A stretch of DNA of 52,628 bases from an uncultured Bacilli bacterium (GTDB lineage: Bacteria > Bacillota_I > Bacilli_A > RF39 > UBA660): assembly GCA_947628565.1 (NCBI GenBank), contig CANRAH010000011.1:1-52628 (forward strand). Direction: 5' to 3'. Positions 7,854-16,914 of the stretch are shown piece by piece; the first letter of the stretch is position 1, and every line of letters starts with the position of its first letter. The translations under genes were made by a program, and so were the position numbers. Below the pieces are notes generated by a model. That model was not told where the DNA came from and did not search any database. It worked only from the letters and a program-made list of their open reading frames with translations.

Positions 7854-8998
7854 CCTATTTTCTTTTGATATGAATTTAATTTTTCATATACTGTATTTTC
7901 TAAGTTATTTAAACTATTTTTTAATTCTTTAATTATTTCTATTTTTTTATGAATTAATTCTTCTTCACTATTTGCTTTAAGTTTTATAATTTCATAACCC
8001 ATGTTTAATTTTGATGTATAAATGGTAAAGTCAAGGTGTACATTGCCTTCTTTATCTATAAATTTATATAAACCTGCTACATCTTTTATTAAAGCTAAAC
8101 CTTCATGAAATTCGTTTGCCTCGTCATACTTGCAAGGAATCACTTCTTTTCCTTCTTTATTTATATATCCATATAATTCTTGATCATTTTGGACTACTGC
8201 CAAGCCTTCAGAAAAGTCTCCAACCTCAATATATTTACAAGGAATTATTTCTTTCCCTTCTTTATTTATGTATCCATATAAGCCTTGTTCATCTTGAACT
8301 ATTGCTAAGTCTTCAGAAAAGTCTCCAATCTCAATATATTTACACGAAATTACTTCTTTTCCTTCTTTATTTATGCAACCATATAAGCCTTGCTTATTTT
8401 GAACTGCTGCTAAGCCTTCATGGAAACTTCCTACAAATAAATACTTACAAGGAATTACTTCTTTTCCTTCTTTATTTATGCAACCATATAAGTCTTGCCT
8501 ATTTTGAACTGCTGCTAAGCCTTCAGAAAAGTCTCCAATCTCAATATATTTACACGAAATTACTTTTTCTCTCATTCTATCAATATAACTCAATTTATTC
8601 ATTTTATTTTTAACTATTGCCAAGCATTCATAAAAATATTTATACTTACAAGGAATTATTTCTTCTCCTTCTTTATTTATATATCCATATAAGTTTTGAT
8701 CATTTTTAACTGCTGCTAAGCCTTTAGAAAAGTCTCCAACATATTTATACTTACAAGGAATTACTTCTTTTCCTTCTTTATTTATATATCCATATAAACC
8801 TTGATCACTTCGAACTATTGCTAAGCCTTCGGAAAAATCACGTGCAAATTCATAATCACTAACAATTACTTCTTTACCTGTCCTATCAATATAGCCTATT
8901 TTACCTTCCTCATTCCTAATAAACGCTAAACCATCAAAAAAACTTTTTACACATATATATTTACTTTCAACACAATCTTCAAATTTAAAAATATTCAT
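7841..8998 (-). CDS. WG-repeat protein, copy 2
   Basis: A 385-residue paralog of 6635-7684 with about nine repeats of the FSEGLAxVQNxQGLYGYI type. The fourth repeat is divergent and shortened (FYECLAIVKN, MREKVISCKY). The C-terminal tail is conserved with copy 1 (TIYTSKLNMGYEIIKLKANS). ATG follows GGAGGCTTTGA. It is presumably an intracellular binding or scaffold protein; no further function can be read. It is divergent from the germinant receptor operon. Confidence 0.85.
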   Translation of the reverse strand: MNIFKFEDCVESKYICVKSFFDGLAFIRNEEGKIGYIDRTGKEVIVSDYEFARDFSEGLAIVRSDQGLYGYINKEGKEVIPCKYKYVGDFSKGLAAVKNDQNLYGYINKEGEEIIPCKYKYFYECLAIVKNKMNKLSYIDRMREKVISCKYIEIGDFSEGLAAVQNRQDLYGCINKEGKEVIPCKYLFVGSFHEGLAAVQNKQGLYGCINKEGKEVISCKYIEIGDFSEDLAIVQDEQGLYGYINKEGKEIIPCKYIEVGDFSEGLAVVQNDQELYGYINKEGKEVIPCKYDEANEFHEGLALIKDVAGLYKFIDKEGNVHLDFTIYTSKLNMGYEIIKLKANSEEELIHKKIEIIKELKNSLNNLENTVYEKLNSYQKKIGSIK

Positions 8999-9020
8999 TC
9001 AAAGCCTCCTAAACAAGCTT

Positions 9021-9050
9021 ATTATATAATAATTTATAAAAATTTGTCAA
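9021..9050 (-). promoter_or_regulatory. Promoter of WG-repeat gene copy 2
   Basis: TTGACA (9045-9050) and TATAAT (9021-9026) with an 18-nt spacer on the minus strand. Confidence 0.8.
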
Positions 9051-9069
9051 TAATAACAAGGGTGAGTAT

Positions 9070-10539
9070 ATGAAATTAGATACTAATATAGATGAAATAT
9101 TTGAAACTATTAACTCTATGAATGGGAAAAGCAGTGATATCGTAACTAGATTAATTAAAAAAAAGAATTATAGAGTTGGATACATATTTTTAGAAAGTGT
9201 TAGTAGTGATGATAAAATAAGTGACTTTTTAAATAAAGCTATTATTAATTTGGACAGAAAAAAATTATTTGATTCATTTTATGAACAAGTTAAAAATAGT
9301 ATTTATAATAGCAACCTAAAAACATGTGAAACATATGAAGATGTTTTTTATTATCTATCTAGTGGTTTTACGGTAATTGTTGTAGATAACTCTTCAAAGG
9401 CAATAATAATTGAAACAAGAGCAGACCTTGATAGAGGTGTGGTTGAATCAACTAGTGAAACTATTATTCGTGGCCCAAAAGATAGTTTTACTGAAAATCA
9501 TAATAAAAATTTAGGTTTAATAAGAAAGAGAATTAAAGATCCAAATTTATGGTACGAAGATGTTAAGATTGGAAGAAGAAGTAAAACTAAAGTTACAGTC
9601 GCATATATAAAAGACATTGTACCAAACTGGAAAGTTGAAAAAATACTTGATGATCTAAATAAAATCGATATAGACGCAATTCTTGATAGTGGTTACATAA
9701 GAGAACTAATAGAGAAAAATCAAAAATCTGTTTTTCCAAAAGTTATAAGTACAGAAAGACCTGATCAAGCATGCACTTCACTACTTAATGGTAAAATTGT
9801 AATACTTGTTGAAAATACACCTTTTGTGCTTATATTACCAGCAGTACTAACTGACTTTATTCATTCACCTGAAGATAATTATCAAAAATCATTTAATATA
9901 TCTTTTTCAAGAATAATAAGAATTATTTGTTTCTTTTTAGCTTTGATTACACCAGCACTTTATATTGCACTTATGACTTATAATCCTGAAATAATACCTG
10001 ATCAATTACTAATTTCTGTTGCTATTCAAAGGGATGGGGTACCATTCCCAACAGCAATTGAAGTTTTATTATTCGTGCTTACATTTGAAGTATTAAGAGA
10101 AGCAGATATACACTCTCCATCATTTTCAGGTAGTGCGATGAACGTTGTTGGAGCTTTAATATTAGGTGATGCTGCTGTTGCTGCTGGAATAGTTTCTCCA
10201 ATTGTTATTATAGTAGTAGCTGCAACATCAATATCAGAACTGGTATTTTACGACGTAGATGTTATTGATGCAGTTAGGGAATGGAGAATAATTTTCATAT
10301 TAGGTGCAACATTTATGGGCATTGTAGGATTTATGCTTATATTTATTATTTTTATAGCAAAGCTTACAAGTTTAGAATGTCTTGGTACTCCTTATCTTAC
10401 TCCGTTTAGTCCACTAAGTATAAGTAGCCTTAAAGATAGCATAATTAGACTATCTAGGAAAAAGTTAAAAAATAGACCAAAATATCTTACTAAAAACGTA
10501 AAAAGAATGGGTGATACAATTGAAGAAAATAATAGTTAG
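9070..10539 (+). CDS. Spore germinant receptor subunit A (GerA family)
   Basis: A 489-residue GerA/SpoVAF-family protein, the A subunit of a spore inner-membrane receptor that senses germinants. The N-terminal cytoplasmic half carries the family segments RGPKDSFTENHNKNLGLIRKR and FPKVISTERPDQACTSLLNGK (about 137-157 and 222-243), followed by four or five membrane segments between about 275 and 445. ATG follows GGGTGAGTAT. It overlaps the GerC gene by 20 bases and forms a gerA-gerC-gerB operon. Expression is expected in the forespore, but no clear sigma-G promoter was identified in the short upstream gap. Confidence 0.92.
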   Translation: MKLDTNIDEIFETINSMNGKSSDIVTRLIKKKNYRVGYIFLESVSSDDKISDFLNKAIINLDRKKLFDSFYEQVKNSIYNSNLKTCETYEDVFYYLSSGFTVIVVDNSSKAIIIETRADLDRGVVESTSETIIRGPKDSFTENHNKNLGLIRKRIKDPNLWYEDVKIGRRSKTKVTVAYIKDIVPNWKVEKILDDLNKIDIDAILDSGYIRELIEKNQKSVFPKVISTERPDQACTSLLNGKIVILVENTPFVLILPAVLTDFIHSPEDNYQKSFNISFSRIIRIICFFLALITPALYIALMTYNPEIIPDQLLISVAIQRDGVPFPTAIEVLLFVLTFEVLREADIHSPSFSGSAMNVVGALILGDAAVAAGIVSPIVIIVVAATSISELVFYDVDVIDAVREWRIIFILGATFMGIVGFMLIFIIFIAKLTSLECLGTPYLTPFSPLSISSLKDSIIRLSRKKLKNRPKYLTKNVKRMGDTIEENNS

Positions 10540-11713
10540 TTTAATAATTTTACTTTTTATAAGTGGATGTTGGAACTATAAAGAATTAAATGATTATTCA
10601 ATAGTTACCGGGATTGCTATAGATAAAAACGATGATAAATATGAAGTAAGTGTTCTTATATCTAATGCGCCTAAAAGTAGTGGTGATAATAAAGATTCAT
10701 CTCAATCACAAATAGTCGTTTATTCCGAAGAAGGCAATTCATTATTCCAAGCATTAAAAAACATTGGATTAATATCTCCAAAAGAACTTTATATAGGTAG
10801 TTTCTCTATACTAATGATATCAGAAGATATAGCACGTGAAGGGCTTGAAAATGCTATTGATTTATTTGTAAGATACACAAGTGCAAGAAACAATTTTTAT
10901 ATAGCAATTGCTAAGGATGCCAAAGCTTTGGATACTCTTAAAATATTAACACCTTTAACAAGTTTTCCATCGCAAAATATATCCGATAATTTAAAGTCAA
11001 CCACCGCACTTCAAGGAGCTATTGCTAAAACAAGTTTTAATGATTTACTTTCCATTCTTTTAAGGGATGGAATTGATCCTGCTATTAACTCTATTAGCGT
11101 AGTTGGTAATCCAGAAGAAGGAGAAAAAAAAGAAAATCTTGAATCCAGTGAACCAAAAGCATATATAAAACTGGGAAACTTAGCTATATTCAAAAATGAT
11201 AAACTAGTAGACTTTACTACTCATGATGAAAGTTTAGGTATCAATATTGTTAATAATATGATTAATGAAATGTATCTTTTGTTAGAATATAATGATGGTT
11301 ATGTAGTAGTAGATACTACATCGTTTAAATCGAATATTAAAACAGAAGTAAAAAATAATAAACCTATAATTAATATAAATATTGAAGGTGAAGCAAGAAT
11401 AATAGAAGTAAAAGGTGATATAAATTTAGAAAATTCTGACGTAATAGAAGAGTTACAAAAAAAATCAAATGCAAAAATTAAAAATCATATAATTAAAGCA
11501 TATAATAAAGCTATTAAATATAAATCCGATGTATTCGGATTTGGACTTAAATTTTATCAAAACCACCCTGAATATTTTAAAAGTGTTAAAAATAATTGGG
11601 GAGAGATTTTAAGTGAAATTGATTTGAATATTAAAAGTAATTTGATACTTAAAACAAAAGTATCTTCTAAAAATAGTTTGGAGGAAATACATAGTGAAAA
11701 AAAAGATTACTAA
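10520..11713 (+). CDS. Spore germinant receptor lipoprotein subunit C (GerC family)
   Basis: About 397 residues with a lipoprotein signal: KK, a hydrophobic stretch and the lipobox LFISGC around residue 17, then WNYKELNDYSIVTGIAIDK, typical of Ger(x)C proteins. The mature protein would be lipid-anchored on the outer face of the spore inner membrane with subunits A and B. TTG at 10520 is chosen because GGGTGA lies five bases upstream; the GTG at 10511 would use part of that ribosome-binding site as its start. It overlaps gerA by 20 bases and gerB by 20 bases, indicating coupling. Confidence 0.9.
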   Translation: MKKIIVSLIILLFISGCWNYKELNDYSIVTGIAIDKNDDKYEVSVLISNAPKSSGDNKDSSQSQIVVYSEEGNSLFQALKNIGLISPKELYIGSFSILMISEDIAREGLENAIDLFVRYTSARNNFYIAIAKDAKALDTLKILTPLTSFPSQNISDNLKSTTALQGAIAKTSFNDLLSILLRDGIDPAINSISVVGNPEEGEKKENLESSEPKAYIKLGNLAIFKNDKLVDFTTHDESLGINIVNNMINEMYLLLEYNDGYVVVDTTSFKSNIKTEVKNNKPIININIEGEARIIEVKGDINLENSDVIEELQKKSNAKIKNHIIKAYNKAIKYKSDVFGFGLKFYQNHPEYFKSVKNNWGEILSEIDLNIKSNLILKTKVSSKNSLEEIHSEKKDY

Positions 11714-12773
11714 TTTTGAATTATCTACTTTAAATTATTTTATTACAAGGGCTTTTCTTATTGGTATTACTTTTAATGCCTTAATAAATTCTATGAAGCA
11801 AGATAGTTATATTATTCCTTTATTAAGCATAATACCAGGGATTTTATTTATATTTGTTATTGACTATATTATGAACTATGAACCTTCATTAACTTTACCC
11901 GAAAAAATAATAAAACTATTTAAAAAGAAATTAGGTATAGCTATAATAGTTATAAGTGTATTATTTGCATTTTTTATGTGTACCTTAAATTTTCTTAATC
12001 TAGGTAATTTCATACAAAGTCAATTTTTAACCAAAACACCACTATTAGCTATATCAATTATGTTTTCACTTGCAAGTTTTTATATTTTAACTAAAGGAAT
12101 AAATACACTATCTAGAACAAGCAATATACTATTTTATTTAAATATATTTCTTTTAATTATAAGTTTTCTTGGCCTTTTCCAATCAATTAAAATATCAAAT
12201 ATAAAACCCTTTTTAGTATCAAGTGTTAAAGATTACACAAATGGACTTAATTGTTATTATGCTTTTAATATCGCACCTATGATTCTTCTTTCTATAATTC
12301 CTAAAAATAACATTGAAAATCCTAAAATTAAAAAATGTTTAATAATATCATACATTTTATCAGCCATTACTATATTTGCTATGATATTTGAAACACTTAC
12401 AGTATTCGGATATGAGCTTTCCTCTTTATATGAATATGCTGAATTTCATGTATTAAAGCATGTATCTTTATTTGGTCTTAATTCTAGAATAGAAAGCATT
12501 TTAGTTATGCAACTTTTATATGATATATTTATTTTCAATGTATTTATAATTTATTTTATTTCAAATAACATTAAATCATCTTTTAATTTTAAAAAAGTAA
12601 ATTTAATATATTTAATAACTTGTGGTTTATTAATTATTTCTACATTCATTTTATCAAAATTTAATATATATTTGGATAATTTAATGGTTAATGTTATTCC
12701 TATAGTTGCAACTATATTTACTGTTTTTTTAATAACAGTTATATGCATAAAAATAAAAATAAGTAATAAATGA
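11694..12773 (+). CDS. Spore germinant receptor subunit B (GerB family, APC-type)
   Basis: A 359-residue integral membrane protein with about ten hydrophobic segments in the APC-superfamily pattern of GerAB/GerBB, the subunit that binds small germinants. It starts at GTG with GGAGG about ten bases upstream, inside the end of gerC. It ends at a bidirectional terminator. Gene order A-C-B, as here, is common outside Bacillus. Confidence 0.9.
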   Translation: MKKKITNFELSTLNYFITRAFLIGITFNALINSMKQDSYIIPLLSIIPGILFIFVIDYIMNYEPSLTLPEKIIKLFKKKLGIAIIVISVLFAFFMCTLNFLNLGNFIQSQFLTKTPLLAISIMFSLASFYILTKGINTLSRTSNILFYLNIFLLIISFLGLFQSIKISNIKPFLVSSVKDYTNGLNCYYAFNIAPMILLSIIPKNNIENPKIKKCLIISYILSAITIFAMIFETLTVFGYELSSLYEYAEFHVLKHVSLFGLNSRIESILVMQLLYDIFIFNVFIIYFISNNIKSSFNFKKVNLIYLITCGLLIISTFILSKFNIYLDNLMVNVIPIVATIFTVFLITVICIKIKISNK

Positions 12774-12786
12774 TTACTTATTTTTT
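12755..12786. terminator. Bidirectional terminator between gerB and 12785-13564
   Basis: A 13-bp perfect stem, AAAAATAAGTAAT (12755-12767) with its complement at 12773-12785, around a 5-nt loop. T tracts lie on both sides, serving two convergent genes. Confidence 0.8.
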
Positions 12787-13564
12787 ACATTATAAAGAAG
12801 TATACAGCTCCAACAATAACTAATATTATTAGTATAGTTAATAATACTATAATAAATTTATTGCTCTTTTTTATATTATGATTTATGTTTTTTAATTCTT
12901 CAAAATCTTTTTGTGTAAATCCAAAACTTGATGTATAAAATGATTTATCGATTTCATCTTTTTCTTCTGATTCCTGTTTTGACATTTGTTTTTCTTCATC
13001 TATAATTTTTTTTATGGAAGAAACATCTCCAACCATAGTATCAGATTTAAGTTCATCAAGTAATCCAACATCATCAGTATCCCCAAGATTAGATAAAGCT
13101 TTTGTAGTTGTTATAGTATTGATTAACTCTTTTAATTCCTCTTCTTCTTTTTCAATATTGTATTCCTTGTTTTTTTTATTTAAGCTTTTAAGCACTTTAT
13201 ATTGTTCTTCATCTAAACTACGATACTTACTATCTAAAGTAGGTGTATCTTTCACTTTAGATAATATATCATTTATATCGTAATTTTTAACTTCCTCTTT
13301 TTCCTCTATAATTGGTTCTTCTTTTTCTTCTTGTTCATATAAAATATTCTTTAACTCTTTTCGTTTTTTAAAATTTTCTCTATTTTGAAGCATTTCTTTT
13401 ACTTTAGAAATATCTATTTCATTAGTTTTTTCTATAGTAGCTACTCCTTCTATGTTTGTATAGCTATCTAAATCTTCTATTTGCTTATATAAGCTTTTAT
13501 TCTTAGTACTTCTACCTAAAGTTGCTGTCTCACCTTTATGATAACGTTCCATTCTACTAGCCAT
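12785..13564 (-). CDS. Acidic tail-anchored membrane protein, unknown function
   Basis: A 259-residue protein, highly charged and probably disordered or coiled for residues 1-230 (many Glu/Lys runs such as EEKEEPIIEEKEEV), then one hydrophobic segment near the C-terminus (about 237-258, FIIVLLTILIILVIVGAVYFF). This predicts a tail-anchored protein with its bulk in the cytoplasm. No family was recognised. Start ATG follows AGGGTGAT. It is monocistronic between the gerB terminator and the divergent ferredoxin gene. Confidence 0.7.
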   Translation of the reverse strand: MASRMERYHKGETATLGRSTKNKSLYKQIEDLDSYTNIEGVATIEKTNEIDISKVKEMLQNRENFKKRKELKNILYEQEEKEEPIIEEKEEVKNYDINDILSKVKDTPTLDSKYRSLDEEQYKVLKSLNKKNKEYNIEKEEEELKELINTITTTKALSNLGDTDDVGLLDELKSDTMVGDVSSIKKIIDEEKQMSKQESEEKDEIDKSFYTSSFGFTQKDFEELKNINHNIKKSNKFIIVLLTILIILVIVGAVYFFIM

Positions 13565-13665
13565 ACTATCACCCTAATAATAATATATCATACTTTTAAA
13601 AATAATAAAATATTTTACTTGCTTTTTTCATATAATTTAACTATAATTAAGTTGGAGGTAGTATT

Positions 13666-13860
13666 ATGAAATTAAAAGTTAATAAAGACTTATGTATTGG
13701 ATGTGGTGCTTGCCAAGCAACATGTCCAGAAGTATTTCAATTTAAAAATGATGAATATGCTAGTGTTATTGTCGATGAAATTAAAGAAGAATTAATTGAT
13801 GATGCAATGGATGCAATGGATGGATGTCCTACAGGTGCAATAGAAAAGATAGAAAAATAA
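13666..13860 (+). CDS. fer: [4Fe-4S] ferredoxin
   Basis: A 64-residue single-cluster ferredoxin. Ligands are Cys10, Cys13 and Cys16 (CIGCGAC) and the distal Cys54 in DGCPTGAI; Cys20 is an extra cysteine next to Pro, as in D. gigas-type ferredoxins. It is acidic and soluble, a low-potential one-electron carrier. GGAGG precedes the ATG by 8 bases. TATAAT-like boxes lie at 13631 and 13642, but spacing to a start site is tight, so the promoter is not assigned. Confidence 0.92.
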   Translation: MKLKVNKDLCIGCGACQATCPEVFQFKNDEYASVIVDEIKEELIDDAMDAMDGCPTGAIEKIEK

Positions 13861-13883
13861 ACCATATTAAATGGTTTTTTATT
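13859..13883 (+). terminator. Terminator of the ferredoxin gene
   Basis: AACCAT-(5 nt)-ATGGTT, followed by TTTTATTTT, starting at the stop codon. Confidence 0.75.
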
Positions 13884-13930
13884 TTATAATAAATATTAGC
13901 TTAAAGAAAAAAATTAAATAAATATTAAAC

Positions 13931-14650
13931 TTAATCTTTTATTTCACTATATAGTTTTTTAACTTCTTTTATACTAAGCTCTCTATATTCTCCCGTTTTA
14001 ACACCATCGAGAGTTAAAAAAGATATGCTTTCTCTTTTCAATTTTAAAACCTCATATCCCAGCATTTCAAACATTCTCTTAACCTGATGATTACGTCCCT
14101 CATGTATTATAAGTTCCACTAAACTAGAATTTGCTTTATTGTCTATTTTAAGTATTTTTGCCTTTGCTTTACTCGTCTTTTTACCATCAATCATTATTCC
14201 ATTACAAAGTTTTTTTAGATTATCTTTTGTAATTAAACCTTTTATTTTTGCAATATATACTTTTTCAATTTTATTTTTAGGATGTGTAAGAAAATTAGTT
14301 AATTCTCCATCATTTGTTAAAAGTAATAAACCTGTAGTATCATAATCTAATCGTCCTATTGGATATATTCTTTTATCAGTTTTAATTAAATCTAATACCG
14401 TTTTTCTATTTTTATCATCTTTAGATGTTGTAACAACACCTCTTGGTTTATTTAATAAATAATACACTTTATCCTCTTTAGGATTTATTGGATTTCCTTC
14501 TACTTCAATACAATCATTAAAATTTGCCTTAAAACCCATATGAGTAACTAAAGAGCCATTAACTTTAACTTTTCCTTGTACAATTAATTCTTCTGCTTTC
14601 CTTCTAGAACAATATCCTGACAGCGCAATAATTTTCTGTAAACGTTCCAC
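13931..14650 (-). CDS. rluB: 23S rRNA pseudouridine synthase, RsuA/RluB family
   Basis: A 239-residue protein with an N-terminal S4 RNA-binding domain (RLQKIIALSGYCSRRKAEEL, about 3-22) and the RsuA-family catalytic motif GRLDYDTTGLLLLTNDGEL (catalytic Asp about residue 103). RluB modifies U2605-equivalent in 23S rRNA; assignment within RsuA/RluB/RluE rests on the overall form. The GTG at 14650 is chosen because AAAGGTGA lies six bases upstream. The upstream GTG at 14659 is inside that ribosome-binding site. Confidence 0.88.
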   Translation of the reverse strand: MERLQKIIALSGYCSRRKAEELIVQGKVKVNGSLVTHMGFKANFNDCIEVEGNPINPKEDKVYYLLNKPRGVVTTSKDDKNRKTVLDLIKTDKRIYPIGRLDYDTTGLLLLTNDGELTNFLTHPKNKIEKVYIAKIKGLITKDNLKKLCNGIMIDGKKTSKAKAKILKIDNKANSSLVELIIHEGRNHQVKRMFEMLGYEVLKLKRESISFLTLDGVKTGEYRELSIKEVKKLYSEIKD

Positions 14651-14691
14651 TTGTATCACCTTTATAATTATACCTTATTTTAACTTAATAA

Positions 14692-15213
14692 TCAATTGAA
14701 AAATAAATTTACTACAACTATACTTGCAATTATACCAACTAAATCCGCAAACAAGCTTGCAAAAAGACTATACCTAATTTTTTTTATACCGATACTACCA
14801 AAATAAAGACTTACAACATAAAATGTCGTATCTGTACATCCTTGTATTACAGAACCAAGAAGTCCTATAAAACTATCAGGTCCTTTAGTTTCAAATATAT
14901 TATTTAAATAAGCAAGAGAAGCACTTCCTGAAATAGGTCTTACAAGAGCAAGAGGTAATACTTCAACAGGGACTTTTATTAAAGCAAAAAGTGGTTTAAA
15001 AAAATTTAAAATAAAATCTAAGACACCACTATTTATAAATATATTTATTGCTAATATCATAGCAATAAACGTTGGAAATAAGTTAAATATCATAGAAAAA
15101 CTTTCTTTAACGCCTTCAATAAAGGTATCATAGATATCTATTTTTTTTAAATATCCGTATAACACTATAAATACTACCATCAAAGGTATTATTAAATTTG
15201 ATAAAAAATTAAT
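14692..15213 (-). CDS. spmB: Spore maturation protein SpmB, apparent AUU start
   Basis: A 173-residue membrane protein of the SpmB family (nucleoside-recognition domain), which with SpmA affects spore core dehydration. Matching segments are LYGYLKKIDIYDTFIEGVKE (about 19-38) and RPISGSASLAYLNNIF. No ATG, GTG or TTG with a ribosome-binding site lies at the family N-terminus. The strong AGGAGG (15221-15226) is followed seven bases later by AUU (15211-15213), in frame with NFLSNLIIPLMVV, and this overlaps the spmA stop codon. A TTG at 15183 and an ATG at 15180 would remove part of the first membrane segment and lack a ribosome-binding site. Confidence 0.85.
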   Translation of the reverse strand: MNFLSNLIIPLMVVFIVLYGYLKKIDIYDTFIEGVKESFSMIFNLFPTFIAMILAINIFINSGVLDFILNFFKPLFALIKVPVEVLPLALVRPISGSASLAYLNNIFETKGPDSFIGLLGSVIQGCTDTTFYVVSLYFGSIGIKKIRYSLFASLFADLVGIIASIVVVNLFFN

Positions 15214-15790
15214 TTTTATACCTCCTTGCTAACAGTCTATCTATTATTATTCCACCAATTGTTGCAAACGTTGTACTTATTATACAAGCAAGTACTATTT
15301 TAGTAGGTTCTAAACTTCCATACATCATTCTAAGTGAAATAATAGTTGTTGGAATAATTGTAAGACCACTTGTATTTACAACTAAAAAAGTAATCATAGA
15401 TCTCGATGCAGTATCCTTTTTTTCATTTAATTTTTGAAGTGATGACATAGCTTTAAGTCCAAACGGTGTAGCTGCACTTCCAAGTCCAAAAATATTTGCA
15501 ATCATATTACTTGCAATTAAACTAAGGGCTTCATGCCCTTTAGGTATATCAGGAAATAATTTAGTAAGTATAAAAGATAATTTATATGATAACTTTTCTA
15601 AAAGATGAGATTTTTCAGCTATCTTTGTAAGACCCATCCAAAGAGCAATAACAGGAAATATTTTAAATAGCATATCTAAACTTATTTTTGTGCTATCAAC
15701 TATTGTATTATTAAGAATTTCTAATTTTCCTGTAAAAAAGCCATAAAATGAACCTATTACAATTAATATCATCCATATAATATTTACCAT
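15209..15790 (-). CDS. spmA: Spore maturation protein SpmA
   Basis: About 193 residues, the partner of SpmB, with the same nucleoside-recognition membrane fold: VIALWMGLTKIAEKSHLLEKL (about 48-68) and ANIFGLGSAATPFGLKAM. The start is set at the ATG at 15790 (MVNIIWMILIVIG), which fits the family N-terminus and overlaps the dacB stop. An in-frame ATG at 15805 has AAGGA touching it and is less likely. The gene order dacB-spmA-spmB is the classical sporulation operon for cortex synthesis. Confidence 0.9.
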   Translation of the reverse strand: MVNIIWMILIVIGSFYGFFTGKLEILNNTIVDSTKISLDMLFKIFPVIALWMGLTKIAEKSHLLEKLSYKLSFILTKLFPDIPKGHEALSLIASNMIANIFGLGSAATPFGLKAMSSLQKLNEKKDTASRSMITFLVVNTSGLTIIPTTIISLRMMYGSLEPTKIVLACIISTTFATIGGIIIDRLLARRYKN

Positions 15791-16866
15791 AAATTTGATA
15801 TCCATTCCTTAAATTTAGTAAATAATGATTTCTTTTTATTAGATTTTATAGTTTTAATAAATATATCTTCTTCATGTATTTTTTTATCACCTAAATATAT
15901 ATTTAATACTCCTATTTTATCATCATCTAATATTTTTCTTTTTTTTTCTAAACTATATTTAAATAGTAAATTATCTTCTTCACTATTACTAATTATATAA
16001 TTGTAATCATTTTTTATATATAATTCATATTCATCATAATAATTATCATTATATATATTTATTTTTCCTTTTTTTAATATATTAATATTTGTATAATTAT
16101 TAAATCCATACTCAAATAAATTTTGATGATCTTGCCAGTCATTTCCATCATTTAATGTTACGACTACTAAATTTAAATTATCCTTTGAAGCTGTTGATAC
16201 AAGAGTCCTTTTTGCTATTTCAGTGAATCCTGTTTTACCACCTGTTGTATATTTATATATTGAAAGTAACTTATTTTTATTAGTCCAACTATATGTATTT
16301 TTATTTGTTTTTAAAGTATATTTTTTGGTAGAAGTTATTTCTTTATATTCATCAAGCTTCATAGCATAACTTGTAAGTATAGCCATATCATATGCTGTTG
16401 AATAATTTCCTTTTTCTTGATCTAAGCCACTTGGATTATTAAATGTTGTATTTTTCATTTTTAATTCTTTTGCCTTTTCATTCATCATTTTTACAAATGT
16501 ATCAACATCACCACCAACATATTTTGCTATTGCAAGTGCCGCATCATTTCCACTTCTTAACATAAGCCCATATAGTAAATCTCTTAATGTAAGTTCTTCA
16601 CCTATTTTTATATATATACCAGATCCATAGGCATCATTTATCTCATCACCAACAATCACCTTGTCATCTAATTTATTAGATTCAATAGCAACTACCGATG
16701 TCATTATTTTAGATATACTAGCTACACTTCTAACTTCATGTATATTTTTTTCATAAAGAATTCTATTAGTATCTGTATCCATTAATATCGCACTTCTAGC
16801 GCTTGTTTCTATCGCACTTATTTTAAAAGGAATTAATAATAGTAATAAAAATATAACTTTCTTCAT
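15784..16866 (-). CDS. dacB: D-alanyl-D-alanine carboxypeptidase, DacB/DacF type
   Basis: A 360-residue penicillin-binding protein (S11 family) that trims the D-Ala of peptidoglycan stem peptides. A signal peptide (KKVIFLLLLLIPFKISA) precedes the three active-site motifs: SISK (about residue 50), SGN (about 105) and KTG (about 210, TGGKTGFTEIAKRTL). A C-terminal amphipathic tail is present. ATG 16866 follows AGGTGAAGGT. Its position at the head of spmA-spmB identifies it as the sporulation enzyme that sets cortex cross-linking. Confidence 0.93.
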   Translation of the reverse strand: MKKVIFLLLLLIPFKISAIETSARSAILMDTDTNRILYEKNIHEVRSVASISKIMTSVVAIESNKLDDKVIVGDEINDAYGSGIYIKIGEELTLRDLLYGLMLRSGNDAALAIAKYVGGDVDTFVKMMNEKAKELKMKNTTFNNPSGLDQEKGNYSTAYDMAILTSYAMKLDEYKEITSTKKYTLKTNKNTYSWTNKNKLLSIYKYTTGGKTGFTEIAKRTLVSTASKDNLNLVVVTLNDGNDWQDHQNLFEYGFNNYTNINILKKGKINIYNDNYYDEYELYIKNDYNYIISNSEEDNLLFKYSLEKKRKILDDDKIGVLNIYLGDKKIHEEDIFIKTIKSNKKKSLFTKFKEWISNLW

Positions 16867-16887
16867 ACCTTCACCTAAAAAATTATA

Positions 16888-16913
16888 TGAAAAAAAGGAC
16901 AAATTATGTCCTT
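16888..16913 (-). terminator. Terminator between the ITPase gene and dacB
   Basis: The minus-strand RNA folds AAGGACA-(5 nt)-UGUCCUU, then U5. It separates the upstream unit from the dacB-spmA-spmB operon. Confidence 0.8.
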
Positions 16914-16914
16914 A

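Noticed and set aside
7294-8613. Long plus-strand frames opposite the WG-repeat genes
   Set aside because: Antisense shadows of a repeat gene; composition (His, Leu, Tyr repeats) follows from the opposite strand.
13619-13647. TTGCTT-17-TATAAT as ferredoxin promoter
   Set aside because: The implied transcription start would fall inside the ribosome-binding site, so it was not annotated.
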